Source of the DNA: Peronospora farinosa
Taxonomy: Eukaryota; Oomycota; Peronosporomycetes; Peronosporales; Peronosporaceae
Reading direction: 5' to 3'
Length of the DNA stretch: 40,364 nt
NCBI GenBank assembly: GCA_947646735.1
Contig: CANTFK010000558.1
Location: forward strand, 1 to 40,364
The notes under the pieces were generated by a model that did not search any database, had not been told where the DNA came from, and saw nothing but the letters and a program-made list of their open reading frames with translations. The position numbers and the translations under genes are program-made. Positions 19,055-30,300 of this stretch are shown one piece after another (positions within the stretch are counted from its first letter, which is position 1; each line of letters opens with the position of its first letter).

Positions 19055-19736
19055 ATGGTTGGGGACTTAAAACTTTGGCGCTTGTATGGTCTTGAAGGTT
19101 CTGTTGAACCCTAGCCACTGGAGGTCATGAAGGACCTCTTCACGAGATACTGCACAGTGAGAGACAAAGCGATGAACAACGCGTATACCGACGATGCGTT
19201 GCAGAAATGTTGGTGGGCCTTCATCAGGCGCTGGTCGACGTGAAGGAACGTCCTTCACGTCCTGGCTACATGGCTGCGAGGGAATGCGTAATGGACACGC
19301 TATTGGCGACCTGCTCCGATGCATCTGTCGCATGACTTGTGAAGAGTATCACCTTTGTTACGTCCACGTTCGTGAGGGGTGTTCAACGTGCAACATGGGT
19401 AGTTCGCGCCCGGTCCGGCAGGAATGGGACGACTTGGTGGTACGCGGGGGATGTCCAATCATATTTGTCCGTGGATTGCCCGTGATGAAAGAGGCCTCTC
19501 GGAGCTCCAGGTGTCTGATCTACGGAGAGTGCGAGCCTGTCCTTACGATCGCTGTGGGCGTTCACGTAGCCGAAGTCGTCAACCGTATCGTCCATATGCT
19601 CCCGAGCCTCATAATAGGTCTTGGAGTTGCTCGGAAGGTCGTCATGGTTTCGTTTCTCGCGCTCATTACGGCTCGCGAGATCGGAGATGAATCCAGAAGC
19701 GTCGATCGCGATCACCGTCTTCTACTGGACTCATAG
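19055..19736 (+). pseudogene. Antisense coding-like segment in the 3' region of E
   Basis: Opposite to pol, the plus strand from ATG 19055 reads MVGDLKLWRLYGLEGSVEP, a stop, then MKDLFTRYCTVRDKAMNNAY to about 19240. A shifted frame (19194-19736, 180 residues, no stop) continues it. A third frame (19424-19690) is Arg/Ser-rich (CGRSRSRSRQPYRPYAPEP). The best reading is one plus-strand gene with two or three frame breaks and an RS-rich end. It sits in the same place, pol to 3' LTR and antisense, as the long antisense frame of element A but shows no obvious sequence similarity to it. Confidence 0.35.
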
Positions 19737-20245
19737 TCTTCGGCAACGTCCTGGACATCCTGGATCAGCGTAGTTGATGGCTCCCATGTATCGTCCGCCG
19801 GCGAATACTTTAACCAGCGAACCCTGTAATGTTTCTTGACATGGATCTTCGGGGACGAAGAGTCACAACTCGGCGCCTGTGGCTTGTGATTCGCGTGATC
19901 GGTAATACATTCTACAATGCAGCGCTCCCTTCGAATCTTACCCGCTCTTCTGTGCCGGCTCAAAATCCGACATCCCTTGACGACGACGCTGGCGACGACT
20001 GCGACCAAGTCCTGCCCGAATGCAGACTCGTTCTGCAGGGGTACTCCGAACGCTGTCGTCTCAAGTCGACGTAGGCGCTCAAACAGTACCCGCTGCTCTC
20101 GTCGAGAAACCTCAGCAGTCGCACGATCGCGGGCTCTCTCCGCCATCCAGCGAGAATCAAGTAGGGCGTTCTTCGGTTCAGCGCGAAGTAAGCGCAGCTC
20201 GTCATTCGATTGTACAGGCGCTTGATTGTAAGAATCGGCGCTCAT
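19712..20245 (-). pseudogene. Element E chromodomain part
   Basis: An open minus-strand frame of 177 residues ending in a chromodomain: KIHVKKHYRVRWLKYSPADD followed by TWEPSTTLIQDVQDV. The preceding part is a charged linker (RRLETTAF, VSRREQRVLFERL). It follows integrase in element order, as in chromoviruses. Confidence 0.75.
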
Positions 20246-20433
20246 CGCCAGAGATCTTCCGTTGTGAAGCTCCTCCTACCTTAATTGATGCATCGGGTGC
20301 GCGAGATCCACCGGTTGGTAGGCCTTAAGGCGCCCGACGTAGGAAGTCGGTGTAGACGCATGGATGTAGATTTTTTTCGTGTAAGCGTCACTATGCACCT
20401 TAACAACCCGAATTGGGACAATTTGTCTTGACG

Positions 20434-21620
20434 CTAACTAATTAGCGCCCAAGTCGTCACTGAGGTGTTCGGTAATCCACTTGTTGATAATAATACTCTG
20501 TCACCTTCTCGAAATATCAACATATTTTTTCGACCTCTTCTGTCTGCGTTCTCCTTTTGCTTTACGACTGCCTCTTTTAATGCATCACGCTCAAAACGCG
20601 TGATTCCTTGTCGTAATAGCAGTAAATCGGTTACTGTAGCCGAGCTTACAGGCGACGAGTCCTCTTTTATAGCAACGGGAGACTCGATGGAATGAATCGC
20701 GTCAGGAGTCGCTATGTCGTTGGCCACGAGATTGCCAGCAGTAGTTGCATCGGCAGAAATCTTATACTTATCGTAATCAAATATCAAATTCTTGTCGCAA
20801 TTTCATCGGTAGATACTCCCCCACCAAGCTTTGATACTGGGTGCGTTTAATCTGAGAGAGCAAGAAGCGCCGAAACGCGAGGATGCCTTGCGTTGTTAAC
20901 GAAAATGGGCGTCAATATGGCTGACGCATGTACAGAATTGTTGATTGCAAACTCTTCAAGTGGAAGAAACGAGCTCCATGAAGAAAACGATGTTGCATAA
21001 TTGTGTAAAACATCTTCGAGCACTCTGTTCACGCGCTCCGTTTGCCCATTCGTCTTTAAATGGGCCGCCGTAGACATAAGCAACCGCGTGCCTCTTAGCT
21101 GGAATAACTCGTCCCAGAAAGCCGAAGTGAAACGCGTGTTGCGGTCCGAAACAATAGATTCTGGCAAGCCGTGATGCCTGAAGATAAGATCAATGAAGAT
21201 TTTCGCTGTCGTCTCCGCCGTAATGTGGGCGGAGACCTAAGCAAAATGCACCATTTTGCTAAATTGATCCACTAGAACCAATACGCACGTGCGTTTCTGT
21301 TCATCCGGTGGAAGTCCAGAGATAAAATACATGCTGACCGAGCGCCAGGCTTCCGTAGCAATAGGAAGCGGACGCAATGGGGCTTGTGAAGACGGTGCAG
21401 GCTTCACACGCTGTTAAGTCTCACCCATTTCTAGATGTACTTATACATTCGCGGCCAGAAAAATACGCGAGAAATAGCCGCAAACGTTTTTTCGCGACAA
21501 AGGTGTCCGCCATCTGGACTGTCGTAAAACTCATAAGCCAATCGGGCTTGAAGGTAGTCATCAGCAGGGATGAAGACGCGCGGTGAATCAGAGACGTCCG
21601 TCGTGTACGTCATTTCAACG
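20434..21620 (-). pseudogene. Element E integrase
   Basis: Zinc-finger part 21431-21613 (DGGHLCREKTFAAISRVFFW). The core starts with SVSMYFISGLP, where the first catalytic Asp is Tyr (codon 21327-21329). 20847-21167 contains ESIVSDRNTRFTSAFW (second Asp) and NGQTERVNRVLEDVL (Glu). 20434-20787 gives the C-terminal DRVLLSTSGL region. Stops separate the parts. Loss of the first catalytic residue implies an inactive enzyme. Confidence 0.8.
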
Positions 21621-21739
21621 GCCCGTCAAGCGTATAACACTTGATGTTATCGCGTGTTGGTCTCGTCAAATTCGCGAGTGAAATGTCGCTCGGATCCCTA
21701 GGATAATTAATGATTACCGCATCGAAGTAATCATTCGCG

Positions 21740-23557
21740 TAGGATTCAGCGATTTAAGTTCGGATGGACAGCACGAATGTCGAAATCATCGCATTGAGCC
21801 CAAGCTCAATACAACACGCACAAATGTCTTCGTCGTCATCAACATTTTCCGTTTGATGACCTTTGTCGCGCCGAGGATCGTAAGCAGGACGACGAGAAAG
21901 TGCGTCAGCAAGAATGTTGTTCTTGCCAGGCTTGTAATGCACCACAAATTATACTCGGCAAAAAATGACAACCACCGTGCCATACGCTGGAACAAGTGAG
22001 GACTCTTGACGGCGGTACGCAATGATGCGTTATCTGTGAAGATGTAAAAAATCTTTTCGCCGAGAAAGTATACTCTGAACTTAATTAGCGCGTAGCGCAT
22101 AGCCAAAAGTTTCTTGTCGTGTACCGGATAATTTTTCTCGGCAGGTTTCATCTGTTTTAGTAGAAATCTCACGACGCGATCTCGACACTCGTCATCAAAT
22201 GCATGAGGGCACATCCTATAGCGAAATTGCACGCGTCACATACGACGTAGAATGGCTTGGAGTCATCAGGTAGCATCTTCACATGAGCTTCGGACAAGCT
22301 ATTTGTCATGAATCGAAGGTAAAATGATGTTCTGCCTTCCATAACCATACTGCGTCTTTCTTGAGCAATGTCGATGATGGCTGAATTAGCTCAGCAAAAT
22401 TCTTCGTATACCTATGCAAGTAATTCGCCAGACCGAGCCATTGACGTAATTCAGTTTGGTTCCTGTGCGCTGGTCAGGAACAGATCGATGAGATCATCTC
22501 AGGATCAGCGCGGACACCTCCCTTGTTGAAGTATCTGGAATCTCGGGGGCGCAGAAGACACCTTTCTTCAAATTCGCATACAATTTATTTTCGCGCATAA
22601 CTTGAAACACCAGCTTCAAGTGTCGAAGGTTTACCTCCGTAGTGCTGAGCTTTTGCTCAGCGCGGCTGTGAACAAAAATGTTATCAAAGTAGCTCGATGC
22701 AAAATTGCGAAGTGAACGAAGTACTTGTGTCACCATACAATTGAAAGTATCTGGAGCGTTCTTTTAAGACCTTGTGGCATGACTAGCCACTTCCAAAGCA
22801 TTCCGCTTGGGTTTCTGACCGCATTGAATGGAATGTTGCTGTCTCTCATCGAGGATCTGATAGACCCCGTCTGTATGATATATAGCGCTGTAGATCTCGC
22901 TCCTGGACATGGCATTCAATACCATGTCTTTTCGAGGAGTAGGCGTTTGAGCCGGGATCGTTGCGTCATTCAGATTGTTAAAATCGTGCACAATGCGCCA
23001 ACCACCGGTGGCTTTGTTCACACAGAAAGTCGAGCTCACATGTAGCGAGATACTCTCGCGGACATGGCCAGCCTTACGGCGACCCAAGTATCAATAGCGA
23101 TGACTGGATCACGTGGTAACGACCACTGCCGCGTCAAGCAATACTTCAATCCTGGCACGCGATCTATATTGTGTCGCACTCCACGATCCGCTGGAAGTTC
23201 AGCAGAAATTTTCTCCGGAAAAATATCGGCGTACTCACGGGCAATATCGTAGAAAGGGTTGCCCGAAGCACGAAGAAAATTCCAAGACTGTGCTGCTAAG
23301 CGTTCTTCTCGCGCTGCTTTAGACTCGGCGCTCTTTGGGCGAGCCTTCAGAACTTCTTCGCTGGCTGTTTGGGCGGCTAAAACGACGCACACTTGCTGGA
23401 TGTCGCCGGCCTTGAGTTCGTGAAGGACATCTTTCCGTGAAAGGTCTGACAGAGATGTGATCTCTGCAGCAGTGCACGGAGGGCTTGCTACCTCAATGTA
23501 GCGTCCACAATGTGGAGACCTCTCCACATATTCAGGCGCACATACGGAATCCGTCAC
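21740..23557 (-). pseudogene. Element E reverse transcriptase / RNase H
   Basis: 23036-23557 holds the RT start (DRGVRHNIDRVPGLKYCLTR). 22764-23087 holds [19 protein letters not shown] and EIYSAIYHTDGVYQI, where the first catalytic Asp is Tyr (22878-22880). 22730-22915 holds [15 protein letters not shown]. 22494-22736 holds [14 protein letters not shown], again with Asn in place of the second Asp of YFDD (22680-22682). RNase H follows (NYPVHDKKLLAMRYALIKFR, FYIFTDNASLRT) and the connection ends with ILADALSRRPAYD (21754-21945). Multiple frame breaks. Confidence 0.85.
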
Positions 23558-23643
23558 TAAAAATCATTTGCATCAGCTTTTTGACGTGCATTCCGTCGTG
23601 TCGGTGATCGGCGTGCTCCTTTCTTGCGTTTTCTCTTGCGTCT

Positions 23644-24237
23644 CTAGCACCTGCTCGAGACTGGCACGTCGCTATCACAAGGAATGACCCCTTCTAGACG
23701 TGAGAGCTCTGTCTCCACCACGTCGGTCTCATGCGGATCCATAGTCCGCCCATTCTCGTCAATTAGAGGCGGGAGATCGTCTTTGACCGCCTCGAAGGCA
23801 CTCGAAACTCTCTGATTGATCGATTTGTGTGTTTGCGGGATCCCCTGCTCGACCACCTCAAAATTTGATCGGGAGCCTCTACTCAGACGATGTGTTATAC
23901 GCGAGGACCTCAGCTCGGCTGCCTCGCTGTGAATCGGGAACCCCTGTTCGACCGATGGCTGTGTATGCGGTAACCGTTGTTCGACCGCCTCGTTCATGGC
24001 TCCATCAGGTAACGGAACATACCGCGCACAAAGAGCCATCGCTCTCTCTCTGTTGACTACTAGTCGTGGCGACTTCGTTCACGACCTAGATGTGAGGCCA
24101 ATCGGATGACACGACCAGCAAATGAGTGAACACTTCACTGAAGTCATATCCGCTTCGTCGTTTGACGGATCGAGATAGTCAATCTAATGTCGGCTGATAC
24201 CGCGAAAGCCACGGTATCCCAAGTACCACCATATTGG
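23644..24237 (-). pseudogene. Element E protease end and linker
   Basis: NMVVLGIPWLSRYQPTLDW (about 24180-24237) is the C-terminal protease motif of gypsy elements. The linker (23644-24039, 131 residues) contains irregular repeats built on VEQxxPxxxxS, encoded by recurring CTCGACCGCCTC-like DNA. The 5' part of the protease, including its active site, is missing at the junction with A''. Confidence 0.7.
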
Positions 24238-25111
24238 ATAAATTACCAGCCTTTAAGATTGAATGACATTCATCCCCAGACATTCCGTCTAGCTATAAAT
24301 GAGCATTTAATGATGGGAGGACCTTAAGGACAACCTCACCATCTACATCACCTGTCACTCCGTTGACTAGGGCGTACAACTGGTCACTGACATTACTACG
24401 TGATAAAACAGACGCCTTGCGTCTTGCAGCCGACATCTGGCGACGCTGCCGTCTCATTGACGAGACCGTACCTTTTAAAGTACTTGGGATATTATTATTC
24501 CCAAGATCGTTGGTATTTTCTACCTTACCTGCTCTATACGAGAGCCGATGTCATTACCGACATCCTGTGGGTCATTGTAACAGGCGACACGACAACAAGG
24601 TATTCGACCTTAAATTAGATATACTATAGCCGATGAAATACCCGAATATAGTGAATCGCTATTATAGACAATATCACTAACAAGGTCATCAACCTTAATC
24701 TGCTCTACACGAGAGACGATGTCGTTAGGCTGAGGTACATGGGTTACGCCCTATTAGAGGCATTTGAATTACACCATGGAAACCGTAGAGAGCAGATTTG
24801 AAAGTGAACTCAGCTTTAAACGCTATGATCACTGCCTCTTCGAAAGTCGAAGGCTGGACACGAAAAACCTTCTGTCCTGGAGACCTCAGTGCGAAGTCCT
24901 TCCATGTAAATGGTTACCCGGACTTCCTCTGCCAGAGGGTACTGCTGCATAGCAGCAATGAGAGTCCTCAACTCTTGTACATAGTCCGACAATTCTTTCT
25001 AACCCTGTCGGGTATCCAAGAAGCGTGAGCGCACACGATAATCCTGATTAGGCGGTTCAAACACGCAAATGAATTTCTTTTTAATCATTTCCTACGTGAA
25101 AAATGCGGCGT

Positions 25112-25540
25112 TTACAGAGACATCGCTCGTAATACCCACTCTCTAGCTCTTCCACCGATCTTAGAAATGAACAGGCCAATTCGTTGCTTATCTGACACGA
25201 CCATGCCGGCATTAATTGCCATTTCAACCTCTAGAATCCAGAGGAGAATATATTCTCCCTCCTTCTCCTCAAAGGTCTTTACGTTTAAAACGAGTAAGCG
25301 AGCCTTTGGCTCTGCATCAGGCACAGGTACCGGGATGTACTGTGTAGGCGCAGCTGACGCTACTGGGTCGTGAACCTGACCGAGTAGCGTTGCTTCATAA
25401 CGCATAAAGGCCTCAAGGCGAGCATTGAAGACCTCCGGGTTCTGGGTCAAAAGAGCCTCGATTTGGTCGGGCCCAACGAACGCAGACAATTCATCTAGTG
25501 CGAATCGATGCGCCTCATAAAGGTAATTTTGATTCTCCAT
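25112..25540 (-). pseudogene. Broken gag N-terminus of A''
   Basis: ATG 25540 opens a 143-residue frame matching the other two gag starts from [20 protein letters not shown] onward, but more diverged before that ([18 protein letters not shown]). It ends with the same frame-break stop as the other copies; the TAG before KELSDYVQ is also shared (CTAACCCTG near 25000). Confidence 0.85.
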
Positions 25541-25599
25541 CCTCACAGAGGGTCAGTCTTAAAGACTCAGGTGTAGGACTGACTACTAGTGCTACCAAG

Positions 25600-26218
25600 T
25601 GTAGCGGAGCTGCACAGCTCTTTAGCCAGAGGAAGACTTTAGGCTGGGAAGTTCTAGAGAACTAAATAGAGTTAAGGCTAAAAGCCACTTAGTTCTAAGG
25701 AACTAAATAAACGACTTAAAGTCACCCTGTTCTAAGGAACGAGGAAAGAGACTTTTAGTCAGTCAAGCAATAAGCTTAAGGTTCAGAGAACATACGCACA
25801 GAGTGCAAGAACAGGCTAGAAGCTTAAAGGTTCAGGAAACCAACGCACGAAGTGCACAAGAGAACAAGTCTTAGAGAGACTTACGATCATAAACTCAGAA
25901 TGAGAACTAATGTTATTTATGCATTAAGAGTTTGAGAATAATCTTATTTTTAAGTACCCTACACTAGATCAATTACTAACATAGTAATCATAGTATGCCA
26001 TCGTCTATTGTTTGGATATGGAATCATCCGATCATCAGTACTGTATCAATTATATAACCGATACCGATAGTATAAGGTATTACTGATACCTTAAAATATC
26101 ACTCATCTATAATTACCTTTTTAATAGGATCTGTATTAATAATACATTATATGCAATATAGAAACTTCGATCGTGATGTACTTTCGGTATGATGTTACAA
26201 CCGTTTAACCCCGTTCAA
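25600..26218 (-). repeat. 5' LTR of A''
   Basis: Matches LTR A, with the 48-bp duplication present but eroded, many substitutions toward its start, and a mutated terminus (TTGAACGGGG in place of TGTAACGGGG). It abuts a truncated B LTR, so it appears to have inserted into that LTR or been joined to it by deletion. Confidence 0.8.
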
Positions 26219-26479
26219 GAGGGTGCCCCACTACATGCAAGCTCAGACATATCTTTATGTAATTAAGCTCGCTGATGACGTCCGTCTGTGACGTCATCAC
26301 GACGCCTAGCTCCACCTGGGCGCCATCCCCTTCGATGTGAATCCATCAATAGATATCACATTCACAAGGGTGGGCCACATTGATGTGCCCCACCATGTGG
26401 CAGGTCTAAGTACTTCCTCCCCGTTAAGTATGCAGTACTTAACGAGTACGTGTAATATATGGGTGTTTAGCCCGTTACA
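26219..26479 (-). repeat. LTR, family B (B3), 5' part only
   Basis: In minus orientation it starts TGTAACGGGCTAAACACCC and matches B2 for about 240 bases (GTTAAGTACTGCATAC, hairpin ATGTGAATCCATCAATAG...), then stops at A''. The right flank is ATTCA (26480-26484). It is possibly the 5' LTR of the element whose 3' LTR is B2. Confidence 0.7.
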
Positions 26480-27360
26480 ATTCAACCGTTGACGTCGTCA
26501 CCCCTTTCGTTGGCCGTCGATCCGCCTTGAACCACCACCGGAGACGTTCCGGTCCCTTCGTGACCGTTGCCAAAGAGCTGACTGGGGTTGGCGCGCTTGA
26601 AGCCCTGTCAAACATAATCGTTAGGCTCATAACATGACGTTGTGCGCAGTAGGTGGCAAATGAATACTGAATATCCTCTGGACCTTAGTTCGCAAAAATT
26701 CTTGCTACCTCGAAGCCAATTTACGATCACTGGTCTCCTTATGAACCGTCTTCATGTCTGTAACATTAGCCGTCTTCATATCCGTATCATTAAGCCTCTT
26801 CATGTCCGTAATCCTGTGTTGTCATTCAGAATGTGCGATAGCGTAACTTGACATAAACACACATTCTCAAAATGTCAATTTCATCTTCACGCAATATGCT
26901 TGTTTTCATATAGAGGATGCCGGTGGCGCAAAAAGGATCATAGGGAGCGTAGTTTTACAGAGCGTAGTTTTACAGAGCGTAGTTTTACAGAGCGTAGTAT
27001 AAAATTGTGCCTTTCTTGTGTTTAACATGTGAACCAAAATGGAAAGAGGCTCGCCGGATTCTTGCATAGCGAAATTATTTTTTAATTGATTTTTTACATA
27101 AATGCAAGTAGGAAGCCTAGCACTTTATGGAAAAGCTGCAACTCGCGGCCTTTGATTGCTGTTAATATCATACAGAATTAGTACAAAAGGATTAACAAGC
27201 TTGGCCGATGTCGTTACTCTCCACTATGGAAACAAATCAATTGAGATATCGCGGCACCAAATGAAGGACACACTTTGATAACAATGAGGCTTGAACAGGC
27301 ACCGAAGTGAACATCTAGCAGAAAACAAACCCGTCGTTTCTTATTAATCCATCATCTTCG
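26480..27360. repeat. Gene-free spacer with two small tandem repeats
   Basis: No supported gene. 26746-26813 carries about 2.8 imperfect units of 24-25 bp (CCGTCTTCATGTCTGTAAC type). 26945-26997 carries 3.5 exact units of 15 bp (GAGCGTAGTTTTACA). The stretch next to 27361 is the 3' flank of UBE4 and is AT-rich near 27070-27110. It marks the change from the repeat block to host genes. Confidence 0.7.
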
Positions 27361-30300
27361 TTACTTCGCGGCATGCTTCTGTTTCTGCTCAAGTACCCAT
27401 TGTTCGATTTTTGTCTTCAGGTCAAGATTTGGCTGCAACTGGCTCATCGTCAAAGGTACGCGGGTGAATGGGTCGCTTTGGTCATTTAGTAAGTGTTGAG
27501 AAATACATGACCGATCCATCGTGTACCCACTCGGTAGCAGCACGGGGTCTTTCATCAGTGTGCATACCAACGGGTCAAGGAACTCCTCTGGAATTTCGCC
27601 AAGCGCTTCTTCTAGATTCGCTGCCCCCTCAGCAGCTATCTCAATGTTTGCAACAAATGTTTCAAACTTCTGGACGTCGCTCGGTTCCAATAATTGGGTT
27701 CGAGCCACAATATGGGCACACTTACGGAATACTTGGCCGTCATAAAAGCCATTTGTGGCCACAGCATTCAAGAAGCTCGGGTAATGGGCAAAATGCAATA
27801 GCGTCTCCACGATTTCCTTCAGCATCACCTTTGGACGGAACTTATACTGCTCCGGGTTGTTCACTTTAAGCTCCAGCCCACGCGGCCCTGCGAGCTTGAC
27901 AATTACGCTATTTAGCATGCTTACAAGACGGTCTTCAAGCTCTGGCATCTTTACAAAAGGCTCCTGAATTTCAGACGTCAGATAAGACATCATATGGATA
28001 GTTTCATTGGCCAACTGAAGGCTCGATGTGACTGTGCGCTCCTTATCCGACAATAGACTCTCCTTTTGCTCACGCACTGTTTCATCAAGGGCCATCCAAC
28101 GCGCAACATCCTGCATTTCTTCCTGCAACATCTTGATCTCTGGCAGGGCCACAAGCGCATCAGTAACGAGGCTGTTAATATGATTCATCAATCCATGAGC
28201 GAACTTTACAAAATTCTCGTTGTCCTTGGCAATAAGAAGGAATGCTGGCTTGTGGCCATCCAGTTTCCACAGATATTTGAGCAAGCAGGCAATGTTATAG
28301 CGATGCTCGAGCTTCTCGTAGAATCCTGTCTGCTCAACATCACCATAAAGCGCCAAAAGACACGGAGCAAGATGTCGCTGTGCCAGCATGTTCGTCATTA
28401 GAAGTTCAACTCCAAAGGCAGTTCCAGCCGTCTCGCGTTCGTCTGACTCCTCCGATGGCAAAAAGATTTGGAACAGTACCTCGCTCATTTTGGCGCGCAA
28501 GTGAGGACTGTGCACGTAAGCTGGACTGGATAGGAAAATAATAATCATCTTGAGTAACTCCTCCAACTCGAACGCATTTAGTGCCTTGGGCTGAAGCCGC
28601 GCTACAAACTTCAGTATCGTACACAAGTCATCCACCAAATGCTCCGGGATGTGCTTCAGAGAGACGTTTTGGTCCGTGTCAGGTGTCGGAAGAGGCAGCC
28701 CGAGCAATGCGCTCTCATCATATACGTCCGATCCAGTACAGATTGAGTTTACGACCGCGCACGTAAGTAGAGAGAAGCGAATCATCTCATGCAAGAAATC
28801 TGGATGCAAGAGTTCAGCATCCATAATCATCTTCGTGGCCGCCATCTGGTCAAAGTGCGCTCTCAGACGAGGGTCTGCGTTCGGAGCATTCATACGATTC
28901 TGGAAGTAAGAGAGTTGCCGAAGCAGACGCATGTATTGCCCCATCATGCCCACGGGTCCGAGGTGCATCGTGCGAACTGTGATGAAGTAGCAGCGCGTGA
29001 TGAAGTTAAAGTTGGAGCTGTTCAACACTTGGCGATCATCTTGTGTCGAAGCGGCGTCTTGAGTACCAGCACCGACCAACCTCGTCTCATCAATGGGGAA
29101 CAACGGATTTTGGCTAGCCAAGAACTCCGTCTTGATTAGCTGCGCTTTCTTCGACTTCGGAACCATGAAAGGACCACATAGTTTAAGCAGCACCATTGTC
29201 AAATTAACAAACATTCCATTGGTGGATGTAATATTTGCATCTGGATTTTCTTTAGCGCGCTCTGCATTCACCAGCACCGCCTGTTCCAACCACGCTAGTA
29301 CTTGTTCACGAGCGGGTGTGCCAGCCTTCAGTAGTAACGTCACAATATCCGAAACTGTCGTCTGGACACTATCCAGCTTGTTGCGAATAGTCAGAATAGA
29401 GTTATCCACATCATTCTTCGTCCGTGTCGTAATGTTTGTGAACATCTGTGTGATGGCTGGGTCTTGATTGCAGCTAAAGCGCAGCAACAATCCAAGAGCT
29501 GTCGCATCCTGAAGGCGCCGACCCGTCATGGGTAGACCTGGTGTAAGCAAAAATCCAGGAATTCGCGTAAACACCGAAGCTAAAGCTTTATTGCGGCACA
29601 ACATCGTCAGCACATACATGTTGTTATAAAAGTTAGACATGAGCGATGGTGGATTGATCAGGAACAGCTCCGACAATAGTTTCTGAAAAATGGGTGTAAA
29701 CACCGTCATCGTTGCACCATTCCCTTCCAGTTCTGCCACCAGTCCGTCCAAAAATTCTGGTGTCTGTGCATTAGCTTGCAATCTCACAATCTTTTCCAAT
29801 GCATCAGCATTAATCGTCCCCGCTTCGAAAGGAAAGATTTCTGGATCTGTTAAGGCTGTAGCACTGTAGTTAATGCACATGATTCTGATACTACTCAGAC
29901 ATTCCTGTGTCTCTTGTTTCTTCTCTGCCGGAAGTCGTACAAAGGACGACTGCAGCTTCTGTATCTCATCTCTACAGCGATAGAAAACTTGCTCTAGATA
30001 AGCCACAGCCGCCAGTGGATGCTGTGAGCCTCCAGGCAGATCGCCTGGGTTCATAATGATCCGAGAGTACAGCACTTCACTGACATTTAAAGGGCTGAGT
30101 AGCATATCTTCGACTTCACATTGGGTCACAAATTGTGGCAAAAGGAGAACATCATTGCTGCTGTTGGCTGGACACAGCGTCACGTGAAGAACTCGTTGCA
30201 GCACTTCATTGACGTAAACTTCAGGCTGTGGGCCATTTTTCTTGGGTCTTTTAGCTTCTGTAAGGGTCGTCGCAGGTCCATGAGGAGCAGCTGAAGTGGT

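Larger units (their letters stand above)
18851..24237 (-). mobile_element. Ty3/gypsy chromodomain element E, pol region (degenerate)
   Basis: Minus-strand order from the right: protease end (about 24158-24237), linker, RT, RNase H, integrase, chromodomain, 3' region, PPT and LTR D. It differs from family A throughout, so it is a separate gypsy lineage. It has no gag or 5' LTR of its own: at about 24226-24245 it joins A-family sequence. Frameshifts and stops occur in every domain. Confidence 0.85.
24226..26218 (-). mobile_element. Gypsy A'' copy: 5' LTR, partial gag and linker, joined to E
   Basis: Contains LTR 25600-26218, gag start 25112-25540, later gag fragments (24764-25110) and linker pieces (24230-24720). 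About 900 bases present in A' (about 925-1825), including the zinc knuckle and protease, are deleted near 24729. It ends at about 24226-24245, where its sequence passes into element E across shared ATATGGTGGT. It is more diverged from A than A' is. Confidence 0.8.

Noticed and set aside
1..26480. Secreted RxLR or Crinkler effector genes in the repeat block
   Set aside because: Effector genes often sit in such repeat-rich DNA of oomycetes, but no open frame here combined a convincing signal peptide with an RxLR or LFLAK motif.
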